Assembly: GCF_040782645.1 (NCBI RefSeq)
Contig: NZ_CP160403.1
Coordinates: forward strand, 8,591,001-8,655,000
Reading direction: 5' to 3'
DNA: 64,000 nt
Origin: Streptomyces sp. HUAS ZL42
GTDB lineage: Bacteria > Actinomycetota > Actinomycetes > Streptomycetales > Streptomycetaceae
Shown here: one piece after another, positions 45,259-54,624 of the stretch
How positions within the stretch are numbered: position 1 is the first letter of the stretch
Layout: the number at the start of each line of letters is the position of its first letter
The notes under the pieces: generated by a model
Told to the model about the DNA's origin: nothing
The model's input: only the letters and a program-made list of their open reading frames with translations
Database searches by the model: none
Translations under genes and position numbers: made by a program

Positions 45259-46065
45259 TCACTTGTAGGTGATGTCCGAGCTGGAGTACTTGCAGTACGT
45301 GCCGTCCGGCCCGCTGCCGTTCGTGGTCGGCTCCTTGCCCGTGTTGTTGCCGATGTACTTCTGGCACGGGACGATCTTCTTGCTGCTGTCGCCGACGATG
45401 GTGATCTTGCGCAGGGTGGCCGAGTCGCCGTAGTTGGTGTTGATGCCGACGAGCTTGCCGCCCTTGTAGGTCGCCTCGATGGTGTTGAGGTTGATCGTCC
45501 GCTTGTACTGCGTCTTGCAGTTGCCGCACGAGCGGACGAACGTGCCGAAGTTCTTCACCGCGAAGTTCGAGACGTTGAGCGTTCCGGCGCCGTTGAACTG
45601 GAACACCTTGTCGCCGGCTTCCTTCGCGCCGCCGCCGGAGACGGTGTAGACGCTGGACGAGGAGGTGCCCTTGAACGTCGCCGCGTCCTCGCCGACGTCC
45701 TCCCACCACACGTTCTGCAGGGTGCAGCTGCCCTTGCAGTGGATGCCGTCCGCTGCGGGGGCGCCGATGATGACGTTCTTCAGAACGGCGCCGTTGGCCA
45801 ACTCCAGGATCGGCCCCTGGTCCTCGTCCTGGCTTCCGCTGCCCAGGTCGCCGGTGCCGTAGAGACGCTTCATCCCGTAGTCCTTGGTGCCCGAGATCGG
45901 GATGGTCGAGGACACCGCCTGGCTGCCGTTCGCGGTGGGCCAGGTGGCGGCGCTCGCCGGAGACAGTGGGCCCTCTGTCATGATCATGGCAATCGAGAGT
46001 CCGAGTGCGGCCAGTCCGCCGGTCAGGGCGCGCCGGCGGGCGGGCGGGGGTGCCGAAGAAGTCAT
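45259..46065 (-). CDS. Secreted pectate lyase, family PL3
   Basis: 268 residues. A signal peptide (RRRALTGGLAALGLSIAMIM, cleavage likely after SPASA) is followed by a parallel beta-helix domain typical of PL3: AVSSTIPISGTKDYGMKRLY, AADGIHCKGSCTLQNVWWED and KVFQFNGAGTLNVSNFAV. It cleaves polygalacturonate outside the cell using calcium. Cys residues in RSCGNCKTQ and CQKY suggest disulfides. It is followed upstream by the PL1 gene on the same strand, 89 bp away. Confidence 0.9.
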   Translation of the reverse strand: MTSSAPPPARRRALTGGLAALGLSIAMIMTEGPLSPASAATWPTANGSQAVSSTIPISGTKDYGMKRLYGTGDLGSGSQDEDQGPILELANGAVLKNVIIGAPAADGIHCKGSCTLQNVWWEDVGEDAATFKGTSSSSVYTVSGGGAKEAGDKVFQFNGAGTLNVSNFAVKNFGTFVRSCGNCKTQYKRTINLNTIEATYKGGKLVGINTNYGDSATLRKITIVGDSSKKIVPCQKYIGNNTGKEPTTNGSGPDGTYCKYSSSDITYK

Positions 46066-46154
46066 GTCCCGATTCCTTCTTCCTGATGGGGGGGTTGGTC
46101 AGAACGTGTTGGAGCGGTCAGAGCCTGTTGGAGCGGTCAGAGCCCGCTGGGTGG

Positions 46155-47132
46155 TCAGAGCTTTCCGGCGCCCGCACCGGACGTCACCGAGGCGACGACG
46201 GACGAGGCGGGCTCTGCGGTGTAGCCGTACGGAGGGGAGGTGAAGGTCCCCACCCGCGAGATCTCGGTGGCGGCTCCACCGAGGTCGTTGCCGCGCAGGT
46301 TGGCGTAGCCGTCGACGTCACTGCTGCGGTTGGTGGTGACGGCGACCTTGGTGTCGCGGAAGACGTTGTTCTCCACGAGCATCTGGGCGCCCATCCGCGA
46401 GTGACAGGCGGTGTCGGCGCCGACGACGTAGTTGTCGTAGAAGTGCCCGGTGCCGAAGCGCAGGCTCGGGATGCGCGAGTAGACGTTGCTGAAGTGGTTG
46501 TGGTGGTACGTCACCCGCAGGTGACCGGTGTCCTCGCTCGCGTTGTTGTCGCTGTGACCCACGAGCGAGCCCTTGAAGTGGTCCTTGAAGGTGTTCCAGG
46601 ACACCGTGACGTAGTCGGAGCCGTGATTGATGTCCAGCAGGCCGTCGTAGTAGTCCTTGTCGTGGTCGCGGTCGGCCGAGAAGGAGTTGTGGTCGACCCA
46701 CACCTTGGTGGACGCCTGGACGGTGATGCCGTCGGACGGCGCGAGCGGCTTGCTGATGTTCAGGTTGCGGATGACGACGTTCGTCACGTTCTTCAGCCGC
46801 AGTCCGCCACCGGTGAACCCGGACGACGAACCGACGCCCAGGACCGTGGTGTTGGACCCGATGTCCACCTGACCGCTCAGCGAGATCAGGCCGTTGACCT
46901 TGACGACCTTGGCGGTGTTCCCGGTGACGGCCGACTTGAAGGCGGAAAGGTTCGAGACGGTGACCGCCGTGGCGCTTCCACCGCCGGTCGTCCCGGCGCC
47001 GAACCCGACCGGGGAGCTCTCGGCCGCCCCGGCCGGCTGGGGGAGGGCGAGAACGGCCATCGTGGCGAGAGCGGCGGTCGCCGCGGCCAGGGCGGATCTT
47101 TGCGCGTGTGTATGTGGGGTGCCTGTACGCAT
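46155..47132 (-). CDS. Secreted pectate lyase, family PL1
   Basis: 325 residues from the ATG at 47132; the frame is open upstream but the signal peptide (SALAAATAALATMAVLALPQ, ending PAGAAE) fits this start. The PL1 beta-helix is recognised by VWVDHNSFSADRDHDKDYYD, GLLDINHGSDYVTVSWNTFK, the vWiDH-like motif and YHHNHFSNVYSRIPSLRFG carrying the catalytic Arg. It degrades pectate with the PL3 partner downstream. A LacI-like AAGCGCTTTC (47331-47340) lies about 200 bp upstream. Confidence 0.92.
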   Translation of the reverse strand: MRTGTPHTHAQRSALAAATAALATMAVLALPQPAGAAESSPVGFGAGTTGGGSATAVTVSNLSAFKSAVTGNTAKVVKVNGLISLSGQVDIGSNTTVLGVGSSSGFTGGGLRLKNVTNVVIRNLNISKPLAPSDGITVQASTKVWVDHNSFSADRDHDKDYYDGLLDINHGSDYVTVSWNTFKDHFKGSLVGHSDNNASEDTGHLRVTYHHNHFSNVYSRIPSLRFGTGHFYDNYVVGADTACHSRMGAQMLVENNVFRDTKVAVTTNRSSDVDGYANLRGNDLGGAATEISRVGTFTSPPYGYTAEPASSVVASVTSGAGAGKL

Positions 47133-47327
47133 GCGGGGTGCGTCCCTTCGGGAGGGCTTCGGGTCAGATACGTGAAAGACGTACGCCATGTTGAATTCCG
47201 CGCGCGGACAGTGTGGTAGCGGGTGGACTCGTGTCGGCCTGAGGAGTGCACTTCCCGCAGACGCCACGGGTTCCGACGGCCACCCCGTGATGTAGGAGTG
47301 GGTCACACTGCTGAACGGAACGTAGGG

Positions 47328-47341
47328 GGCAAGCGCTTTCT
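47328..47341. promoter_or_regulatory. LacI-type operator-like sequence
   Basis: GGCAAGCGCTTTCT, with the AGCGCT core typical of LacI-family operators. It lies between the divergent PL1 and GH62/CE1 genes. The rest of 47133-47506 is non-coding promoter space. Confidence 0.4.
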
Positions 47342-47419
47342 AGTCAACGCTTTGCGCAGAACAAGTTCGGCCACTCCCAGGGCGTCACGGGCTTTTCGGA
47401 AGGTTTCCGGAACATGGCG

Positions 47420-47433
47420 TGGGAGCGCTTCCA
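47420..47433. promoter_or_regulatory. CebR-like operator
   Basis: TGGGAGCGCTTCCA differs at one position from the Streptomyces CebR consensus TGGGAGCGCTCCCA. It lies 74 bases before the ATG of the GH62/CE1 chimera, where a cello-oligosaccharide-responsive repressor would act. Confidence 0.6.
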
Positions 47434-47506
47434 TGGCCGTCGTGTCCATGCCACCATGCGGGCGGACGCCTCCCCTTCACGGCTTCCTCACGAGAGGGGC
47501 GAGTCG

Positions 47507-48582
47507 ATGCCGACTCCGCGCACGCGTACGTTCGTCGGCGGTCTGGTCCTGCTGCTGATCGCCGTCGCCACCCTCGCCCTGTCGCCCGGCCCGGCGGCCG
47601 CGGGTGATGCCGGATCCGGCCGGGCGGGGCCGCTCCCCGGGTCCTTCGCCTGGACCTCCAGCGGCCAGCTGATTGGTCCCAAGCCGGACGCCGCCCATCC
47701 GATCGTCTCACCGGCACCTACTCCGCCGACACCGCAAGGATCTTCGCAACCGGCATCTCCTCCGGCGCGATGATGACCAACGTGCTGCTCGGCGACTACC
47801 CCGACGTGTTCGCGGCGGGCGCCGCCTTCTCGGGCGTGCCGTTCGGCTGCTTCGCCACCACCGACGGCTCCGAGTGGAACAGCGCGTGCTCGGGCGGCAC
47901 GGTGATCCGCACCCCGCGGGAGTGGGGCGACCTGGCCCGCGGCGCATACCCCGGTTACACCGGCCCGCGGCCGAGGATGCAGCTGTGGCACGGCACCGAG
48001 GACGACGTGCTGCGCTACCCCGACTTCGGGGAGGAGATCAAGCAGTGGACCGACGTGCAGGGCGTGAGCCAGAGCCCGGCCGCCACCGACTCGCCCCAGT
48101 CCGGCTGGACCCGCACCCGCTACGGCGGCACAGGTGACCGGGCCCCCGTCGAGGCGATCAGCCTGCAGGGCGTCGGCCACAACCTGTACGGCTACGGCAT
48201 GGCGGCCCGCGTGCTCACGTTCTTCGGCCTCGACAGCGCGGGCCCGGCGCCCCAGCCGCAGCCGGGCGGCTGCAAGGTGACGGTCACCGTCAACGCCTGG
48301 AACACCGGCCTGACCGGCTCCGCCACCCTCACCAACGCCGGCACCACCACGGTCAACGGCTGGCAGCTCGCCTTCACCCTGCCCGCCGGCCAGACCATCA
48401 CCAACGGCTGGGGCGCCACGTACACCCCGGCCTCCGGTGCGGTGACGGCCACGAACGCGTCGTACAACGGCACGATCGCACCGAACGCGAGCGTGACCAT
48501 CGGCTACCAGGCGAACCACACCGGCAACAGCGCGGCGCCCGCCGCGTTCACACTCAACGGGACTTCCTGCACGGTGAGTTGA
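47507..48582 (+). pseudogene. GH62/CE1-CBM2 deletion chimera
   Basis: From the ATG at 47507 a signal peptide (FVGGLVLLLIAVATLALSPG) and SFAWTSSGQLIGPKPDAAHP match the N-terminus of a GH62 arabinofuranosidase. Near 47706 the homology switches, out of frame, to the middle of a CE1-type esterase: DTARIFATGISSGAMMTNVL (nucleophile Ser), HGTEDDVLRYPDFGEEI (Asp) and GVGHNLYG (His), followed by a CBM2 (NAWNTGLTGSATLTNAGTTT) to the stop at 48582. The GH62 frame stops at 47773. A deletion between two adjacent xylan-degrading genes best explains this; no complete protein can be made. Confidence 0.85.
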
Positions 48583-48700
48583 CGCCTCCTCGGCCCGCGT
48601 GCGGCCGGTGCTCGGCCGCACGCGGAAATTCGTGGGCAGGGGAGTGGGGGTGGAAGGTAGCGTCGCCGGGACGGGAACCCCTGCCTGGAGGGACGTTGAG

Positions 48701-49256
48701 GTGAGTATGTCGTCCGACGACGTGGTCAGGCTGTTCGCCGACGAGTCGCGGGTGCGGGCCTTCGCGGCCGTGGCGTTGGGCGCCAGAACCGTCACCGAGG
48801 TCGTCGAACGCAGTGGCCTGCCGAGCAAGCAGGCCCTGGTGGCCCTGCGCCGCCTGGAGGACGGCCAGGTCGTCGTGTCGGAGGCCGGCGGACTCGAGGT
48901 GTCCTACGGCCACTTTCGCGGCCTGGCCCGGGAGGCCTCCGCCCCCGCGCCGCCGCAGGACCACGGTTCCGGGGACGAGCGCGTAGAGGCGGTGCTGCGC
49001 ACGTTCGTGCGTGACGGACGCCTGGTGCGCCTGCCCGCCCAGTGGGAAACTCGTCCTGCGCCACCTCGCGGAGCGCAGCTTCGAGGCGGGCCGGGAGTAC
49101 AGCGAGCAGGAGGTCAACGACAGACTGCGCGTCTGGTGCGAGGGAGGCGGGATCGACCATGTCACGCTGCGCCGCTACCTGGTCGACCTGCACCATCTGG
49201 ACCGCCAGGACGGTGTGTACCGGCGCTCGCCGGAGGACACCGCGCTGCTGGACTGA
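48701..49256 (+). pseudogene. DUF2087 regulator, frameshifted
   Basis: From the GTG at 48701 (GGAGGG eight bases before) a frame encodes an ArsR-like HTH region (RVRAFAAVALGARTVTEVVE, GLPSKQALVALRRLEDGQVV) and continues to RLVRLPAQW near 49044. The DUF2087 domain (GKLVLRHLAERSFEAGREYS, EQEVNDRLRVWCE, RRYLVDLHHLDRQDGVYRR) then continues in a different frame to the TGA at 49256. One base change in TGGGAAAC would restore about 185 residues. It may be a recent mutation or a sequencing error. Confidence 0.75.
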
Positions 49257-49257
49257 G

Positions 49258-50619
49258 TCAGACGACCTCTTCCGTGGGCTTCGTCGTGCCCTGTGCGACC
49301 GAGCCACGTGAACCGGACTCTGCCCCAAGGTGGTTGAACAGCAGGTTCAGCACGATCGCCGTCAGGCAGCCCGCGCTGATGCCGCTGTTCATCACGGTCT
49401 GGAACCAGTCCGGGAACTTCGCGTAGACCGTTGGCACACCCACCGGCAGCATGCCGATCGCGACCGACACGGCCACCACCGTCAGGTTGTGGTTGCCCTT
49501 GAAGTCGACCTCGGCCAGGGTCCGCAGACCGCTCGCGGCGACAGTCCCGAACATCACCAGACCCGCACCGCCGAGGACCGGCGCCGGAATCGCCGCGACC
49601 ACCGCGCCCAGCTTGGGCAGCAGGCCGAGCAGCACGAGGATGCCGCCCGCGGTGGCGACGACCCAGCGGCTGCGCACCCGGGTCATGCCCACGAGGCCCA
49701 CGTTCTGCGCGTACGCCGTGTAGGGGAAGGTGTTGAACACGCCGCCGAGGACGGTCGACAGGCCGTCGGCGCGCAGGCCGTCGGACAGGGAACGTGGCTC
49801 TACCTTCCGTCCGGTCAGCTCGCCGACCGCGATCAGGTCACCGGTCGTCTCGGTCATCGTCACCAGAGCCACCACCAGCATCGACACGATCGCCGACGCC
49901 TCGAAGGCAGGCGCCCCGAAGTGGAACGGCGTGCTGATCCCGACCCAGTCGGCGTCCCCGACTCCGCCGAAGTCCGTGAACCCGAAGGGCACCGCCACCG
50001 CCAGGCCCACAGCGATGCCGATCAGTACCGCGATCCGGCTCAGAAACGCCGGTGCGAACCGCTGCACGCAGAGCACCACCGCAAGGACGAACCCGGCGAG
50101 CGCCAGGTTCTTCGGCTCCCCGAAGTCCTTCGAACCGACGCCGCCCGCGGCCCAGTTGCCCGCGACCGGCAGCAGTGACACGCCGATGATCAGGATGACC
50201 GTGCCGGTGACGAGCGGCGGGAAGAACCGCAGCAACCTGCCGAAGACCGGCGCCAGCAGCACGATCGCGAGACCCGCGACGATGACCGAGCCGTAGATCG
50301 CGGGCAGTCCGCCGCCCGTCGTCCCGATCAGCACCATCGGTGAGACGGCGGCGAAGGTACAGCCCTGCATGATCGGCAGCCGCACGCCGAACCGCCAGAA
50401 GCCCACGCACTGGATGAGCGTGGCGATGCCGCACACCAGAAGGTCGGCGGTGATCAGATACGCCAGGTCGGCGGCCGGCAGCTTCATCGCGCCGCCCACG
50501 ATCAGCGGCACGGCCACCGCGCCCGCGTACATGGCGAGCACGTGCTGCAGACCGAAGGCGGCCAACTGGCGTGCGGGCGGGACCTCGTCGACGGGATGCG
50601 CGGGCGCGGTCGATGTCAT
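49258..50619 (-). CDS. NCS2-family xanthine/uracil permease
   Basis: 453 residues from the ATG at 50619 (GGAG five bases before). QLAAFGLQHVLAMYAGAVAV and RLPIMQGCTFAAVSPMVLIG are conserved N-terminal motifs; the NCS2 region TMTETTGDLIAVGELTGR and NTFPYTAYAQNVGLVGMTRV follow. Fourteen transmembrane segments are expected. It imports xanthine or uric acid with protons. It lies 143 bp downstream of the FprA gene and converges on DUF2087 with a one-base gap. The decayed xanthine dehydrogenase at 9462 is not linked. Confidence 0.92.
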   Translation of the reverse strand: MTSTAPAHPVDEVPPARQLAAFGLQHVLAMYAGAVAVPLIVGGAMKLPAADLAYLITADLLVCGIATLIQCVGFWRFGVRLPIMQGCTFAAVSPMVLIGTTGGGLPAIYGSVIVAGLAIVLLAPVFGRLLRFFPPLVTGTVILIIGVSLLPVAGNWAAGGVGSKDFGEPKNLALAGFVLAVVLCVQRFAPAFLSRIAVLIGIAVGLAVAVPFGFTDFGGVGDADWVGISTPFHFGAPAFEASAIVSMLVVALVTMTETTGDLIAVGELTGRKVEPRSLSDGLRADGLSTVLGGVFNTFPYTAYAQNVGLVGMTRVRSRWVVATAGGILVLLGLLPKLGAVVAAIPAPVLGGAGLVMFGTVAASGLRTLAEVDFKGNHNLTVVAVSVAIGMLPVGVPTVYAKFPDWFQTVMNSGISAGCLTAIVLNLLFNHLGAESGSRGSVAQGTTKPTEEVV

Positions 50620-50762
50620 CGATTCTCCAGAGCGGCGGGGGCGGGGACGGGGACACGGGGGCAACATCCGGACAGCATCAGACCGTAAGCGGCTTGAACA
50701 GTTTGTTGATGTCGCGGGCGTTGCCACTGTGTGTCATGCCCATTCGGACGCTCCGGGCTCCG

Positions 50763-52106
50763 CTACGAGCGCATCGTCCGCGCCGCGGCCAGCAGCGATT
50801 CCCAGTCCGGCAGTTTCACCACACCGCGCCCGAGCGAGACCCCGAGCTCCGCCTCGGCCCGCTCGATGGCCAGCCATCCCGCCCAATCGACCGGTTCGAT
50901 CCCCTCGGCGCGCAGCACGTCGAGCGCATCCCCGGGCAGCTCCCTGCGTACGAGCGCGGCGGCGTCCTCGAGCAGCGACGTCACCGTCTCCTTGGCGTCG
51001 GGCCGGTTGGTGCCGATGACCCCCGTCGGGCCCCGCTTGATCCACCCCGCCACGTACTCGCCCGGCGCGACGACGCCCTCGCGCAGCACACGGCCGGCCA
51101 GATGCGGCACGGTCCCGCGCTCCGTGTCGAACGGCAGCCCCTCGAGGGGGACCCCGCGATATCCCACCGAACGCAGGACGAGCTGGGCCTCGATGTCCTC
51201 GTACCGGCCCGTACCCGTCACTCCGCCGCGCCCGTCCGGCACCGTCCGCTCGAAGCGCACGGCGCCCACGCGGCCTCCCTCGGCGAGGAGTTCGACGGGA
51301 CGGAGGAAGAAACGCAGCCGGATCCGGCGCGGGCCGCCCGTGGCCGGCAGGTTCGTCCAGCCGCGCAGGACCTCCACGTTGCGGCGCTGGGGGGCGGGAA
51401 GCCCGGAGGGGTCCGCGTAGGCCGGGTCGAGGGCCAGTTCGGCCGGGTCCACGGTCACGTCGGTTCCGGGCAGTCCGCCGAGTTCGCGCAGTTCCTTGGT
51501 GGTGAAGCGGGCCTGGGAGGGGCCGCGTCGCCCCACCATGTGGATCTCGGTGATCCGGCTCGCGGCGAGCGCGGTCAGCGCCTCCTGGGGCATGTCGGTG
51601 GGGCTCAGCTCGGTCGCCCCGCGGGCCAGCATGCGGGTGACGTCGACCGCGACGTTCCCCACGCCGATGACGACGGCCGAGCGGGCGCCGAGGACGAACC
51701 CGTCGGCCGTGGAGTCCGGGTGGGCGCTGTACCAGGACACGAACTCCGTCGCCGACCAGCTGCCCGGCAGCTCCTCGCCCGGGATCCCGAGGTGCCGGTC
51801 CGTCGCGGCGCCCACGCAGTACACCACCGCGTGGTACAGCTCGCGCAGCCGGGCGGCCGGCACCCCGCCGGTGCCGACCTGGACACCGCCGAGGAAGCGC
51901 ACCCGCTCGTGCTCCAGGACGGTCCGCAGGTTGTTCTGCAGGGACTTGATCTTCTCGTGGTCCGGTGCCACGCCGTAGCGCACCAGTCCGTACGGGCAGG
52001 GCAGCCGGTCCAGGACGTCGACGAGCACGCACGAATCCTGCTGGACGAGGCTCTGGGCGGTGTAGACCCCGCTCGGCCCGGAGCCGACGACGGCGACACG
52101 CAGCAC
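50763..52106 (-). CDS. fprA: FprA-like NADPH-ferredoxin reductase
   Basis: 447 residues from the GTG at 52106 (AAGGAG upstream); the frame is open further but VLRVAVVGSGPSGVYTAQSL is the family N-terminus with the FAD-binding GxGxxG. CPYGLVRYGVAPDHEKIKSL and VIGVGNVAVDVTRMLARG (NADPH site) and PGEYVAGWIKRGPTGVIGTN are typical of adrenodoxin-reductase-like FprA. It passes electrons from NADPH to ferredoxins, and could serve P450s such as that at 15751 or the NO synthase. Confidence 0.92.
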   Translation of the reverse strand: MLRVAVVGSGPSGVYTAQSLVQQDSCVLVDVLDRLPCPYGLVRYGVAPDHEKIKSLQNNLRTVLEHERVRFLGGVQVGTGGVPAARLRELYHAVVYCVGAATDRHLGIPGEELPGSWSATEFVSWYSAHPDSTADGFVLGARSAVVIGVGNVAVDVTRMLARGATELSPTDMPQEALTALAASRITEIHMVGRRGPSQARFTTKELRELGGLPGTDVTVDPAELALDPAYADPSGLPAPQRRNVEVLRGWTNLPATGGPRRIRLRFFLRPVELLAEGGRVGAVRFERTVPDGRGGVTGTGRYEDIEAQLVLRSVGYRGVPLEGLPFDTERGTVPHLAGRVLREGVVAPGEYVAGWIKRGPTGVIGTNRPDAKETVTSLLEDAAALVRRELPGDALDVLRAEGIEPVDWAGWLAIERAEAELGVSLGRGVVKLPDWESLLAAARTMRS

Positions 52107-52274
52107 GGCGGAACTCCTTACCCCGAGGGACCGGAGCAGATCGCTGATGTCTCCAGGATCGCACCGCCCGTGCTCCGCTGACAGGGTGCTGTGCGGCGCA
52201 CACGCGTACGTCATCCTTGTGGAGTGTGATCGCAAGGTTACGTTGCGTGCGCCCCGGAAGCACCCATCACGACG

Positions 52275-52928
52275 TCACTGCATGTCGCGCATCCGTGTGA
52301 TCTCGCTCGTCTGCTGGGCGACCACGTCGTCGGCCATCTCCTCGACCTGGATGTTGTTGCCCTGCGCCTTGACGTCGGTGGCCATGGTGATCGCTCCTTC
52401 GTGATGGGCGATCATCAGGGTGAGGAAGAGGTCGTCGAAGGCCTTCCCGCGCGTGGCGCGCAACTGCTTCAACTGGGCCTCGGTGGCCATGCCGGGCATC
52501 GCGGCGTGATCGTGCCCCCCGCCCCGCTCCTCCTCGCCGTGCGTCTTCAGCCAGCTCCTCATGCTCGTGATCTCCGGCCCCTGCGCGGCGGCGATCCGCT
52601 CGGCGAGCCGCTTGAGGTCGCTCGACCCGGCGCGGTCGGGGGCGAGTTCGGTCATCTCCAGTGCCTGCGAATGGTGCTCGATCATCATCCGCACATAGGC
52701 GGCGTCCGCCGAGTTCGGGGTGTCGTCCTCGGCGCGCTGCCGCGCGGCGTCCTCTGCGGACAGAGTCCGGTTCGCCTCGCCCGGCTTTCCGGGCGCGAGC
52801 ACCGAAGGCCCGGTCGCCGCCGCCGACTTGGCGTCCGAACCGGAGTCACAGGCCCCGAGCCCCAGTACGGCCAGGGCCGCCACCGATGCCGTGACGAGTG
52901 ACGCGGGGAACGCACGGCGTAAGGGCAC
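52275..52928 (-). CDS. DUF305 lipoprotein
   Basis: 217 residues from the GTG at 52928, preceded by AGGAGG. The signal peptide ends in a lipobox GLGAC. The DUF305 four-helix domain has two His/Met-rich motifs, MMIEHHSQALEMTEL and TLMIAHHEGAITMATD, plus HDHAAMPGMA between them. Metal binding, possibly copper, is suspected for the family. It is divergent from the LVIVD gene at 53122, an association frequent in Streptomyces, so the two probably act together at the cell surface. Confidence 0.9.
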   Translation of the reverse strand: MPLRRAFPASLVTASVAALAVLGLGACDSGSDAKSAAATGPSVLAPGKPGEANRTLSAEDAARQRAEDDTPNSADAAYVRMMIEHHSQALEMTELAPDRAGSSDLKRLAERIAAAQGPEITSMRSWLKTHGEEERGGGHDHAAMPGMATEAQLKQLRATRGKAFDDLFLTLMIAHHEGAITMATDVKAQGNNIQVEEMADDVVAQQTSEITRMRDMQ

Positions 52929-53121
52929 AACGACCTCCTGTGGCAGGCGGGATGACGGACACCTTGTGACTGCTGACGACCGTCCTAGCACGCTTCCGCG
53001 CGTCAATGATCAGAAAACTTCATTGCAGGCTTGTTGCCCACTGTTGGTATGTGCATGGCGAAGACGATACTTCCGTGGTGCGTGCACCGTTCCGACGCGA
53101 ACGGCACTAGGGAGGAAAACA

Positions 53122-54624
53122 GTGATCCTGTGGAAAGATCCCCGAACGCGGCACAGACGTCTGGGAGTCGTGGCGACCGCCGCTGGACTCCTGGCTGCGC
53201 TGCTCACGGCAGGACCGGCGGCCGCGACGCCCGACCCGGGGGACGGCCAGGCCGCTCAGAAGGAGGTGTCACAGAGCACCCGGGCTCAGGTGAAGGAGGC
53301 CCTGGCGAGCGGCGAGATACCCGGCCAGGACGAGATCGTCCACTCCGCGAACGTCGAGCACCTCGTCAACGTCCCCAAGGAAGCCTTACCCGGCACCAAT
53401 TCGGACCTGGCCTTCCAGGGCAAGTACGCCTTCGCCGGCAACTACGACGGCTTCCGCATCTTCGACATCAGCAACCCCAGGGCGCCGAAGACCGTCGCCC
53501 AGGTGCTGTGCCCCGGCTCGCAGAACGACGTCTCCGTCTCCGGCAACCTGCTGTTCCTGTCCACCGACTCCTCGCGCAGCGACAGCAGTTGCAACAGCAC
53601 CACGCAGCCCGCGACGGAGAAGTCCTCGTGGGAGGGCATGAAGGTCTTCGACATCAGCGACAAGGCGAACCCGAAGTACGTCGCCGCCGTCGAGACCGCC
53701 TGCGGCTCGCACACCCACACGCTGGTCCCCGAGCGCAGGAACGTCTACGTCTACGTCTCCTCGTACTCGCCCAGCGCCACCTACCCCGACTGCCAACCGC
53801 CGCACGACGGCATCTCGGTCATCAAGGTGCCGCGCAACGCCCCCGAGAAGGCCGCGGTCGTGAGCTTCCCCGTCCTGTTCCCCGGTGAGGGTCCGGACGG
53901 CGGCGGCAACCCGGGCGCACCCACCAACCCGGGCGTCTCCAAGACGACCGGCTGCCACGACATCACCGTCCTCCCGGAGAAGGACCTCGCGGCCGGCGCC
54001 TGCATGGGCGACGGCATCCTGTTCTCCATCAAGGACCCCGAGCACCCGAAGGTCATCGACCAGGTGCAGGACAACGTCAACTTCGCGTTCTGGCACTCGG
54101 CGACCTTCAACCAGAAGGCGAACAAGGTCGTGTTCACCGACGAGCTGGGCGGCGGCGTCGGCGCCACCTGCAACGCGGCGACCGGACCGAACCGCGGTGC
54201 CGACGGCATCTACGACATCGTCGGCAAGGGCGAGCACCGCAAGCTGGTCTTCCGCAGCTACTACAAGATCCCCCGCCACCAGGCGGACACCGAGAACTGC
54301 GTGGCCCACAACGGCTCGCTGATCCCGGTCAAGGGCAAGGACCTCATGGTCCAGGCCTGGTACCAGGGCGGCATCTCCGTCTGGGACTTCACCGACTCGT
54401 CGCACCCGAAGGAGATCGCCTTCTTCGAGCGCGGCCCGCTGACCACGGACAAGATCACGGTCGGCGGCTCGTGGTCCGCGTACTACTACAACGGCTACAT
54501 CTACTCCAACGACATCGCCAAGGGCTTCGATGTCCTGAAGCTCGACGACCGCCGCACGGATCCGGCCAAGCGGGTCCACCTGCGTGAGCTCAACGTGCAG
54601 ACCCAGCCGGACTACTTCGACTGA
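53122..54624 (+). CDS. Secreted LVIVD-repeat beta-propeller protein
   Basis: 500 residues from the GTG at 53122 (GGAGG upstream). A signal peptide (GVVATAAGLLAALLTAGPAA) is followed by LVIVD-type repeats: NYDGFRIFDISNPRAPKTVA, GMKVFDISDKANPKYVAAVE, ISVWDFTDSSHPKEIAFFER. Conserved His-rich strands (GSHTHTLVPERR, GCHDITVLPEK) suggest metal or ligand binding. Function unknown; partner of the divergent DUF305 lipoprotein. The 3' end overlaps the end of the convergent TetR gene by 13 bases. Confidence 0.9.
   Translation: MILWKDPRTRHRRLGVVATAAGLLAALLTAGPAAATPDPGDGQAAQKEVSQSTRAQVKEALASGEIPGQDEIVHSANVEHLVNVPKEALPGTNSDLAFQGKYAFAGNYDGFRIFDISNPRAPKTVAQVLCPGSQNDVSVSGNLLFLSTDSSRSDSSCNSTTQPATEKSSWEGMKVFDISDKANPKYVAAVETACGSHTHTLVPERRNVYVYVSSYSPSATYPDCQPPHDGISVIKVPRNAPEKAAVVSFPVLFPGEGPDGGGNPGAPTNPGVSKTTGCHDITVLPEKDLAAGACMGDGILFSIKDPEHPKVIDQVQDNVNFAFWHSATFNQKANKVVFTDELGGGVGATCNAATGPNRGADGIYDIVGKGEHRKLVFRSYYKIPRHQADTENCVAHNGSLIPVKGKDLMVQAWYQGGISVWDFTDSSHPKEIAFFERGPLTTDKITVGGSWSAYYYNGYIYSNDIAKGFDVLKLDDRRTDPAKRVHLRELNVQTQPDYFD

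Noticed and set aside
15751..52106. Linking FprA to the terpene P450 as one cluster
   Set aside because: The genes are 35 kb apart with many unrelated genes between; FprA is a general reductase.
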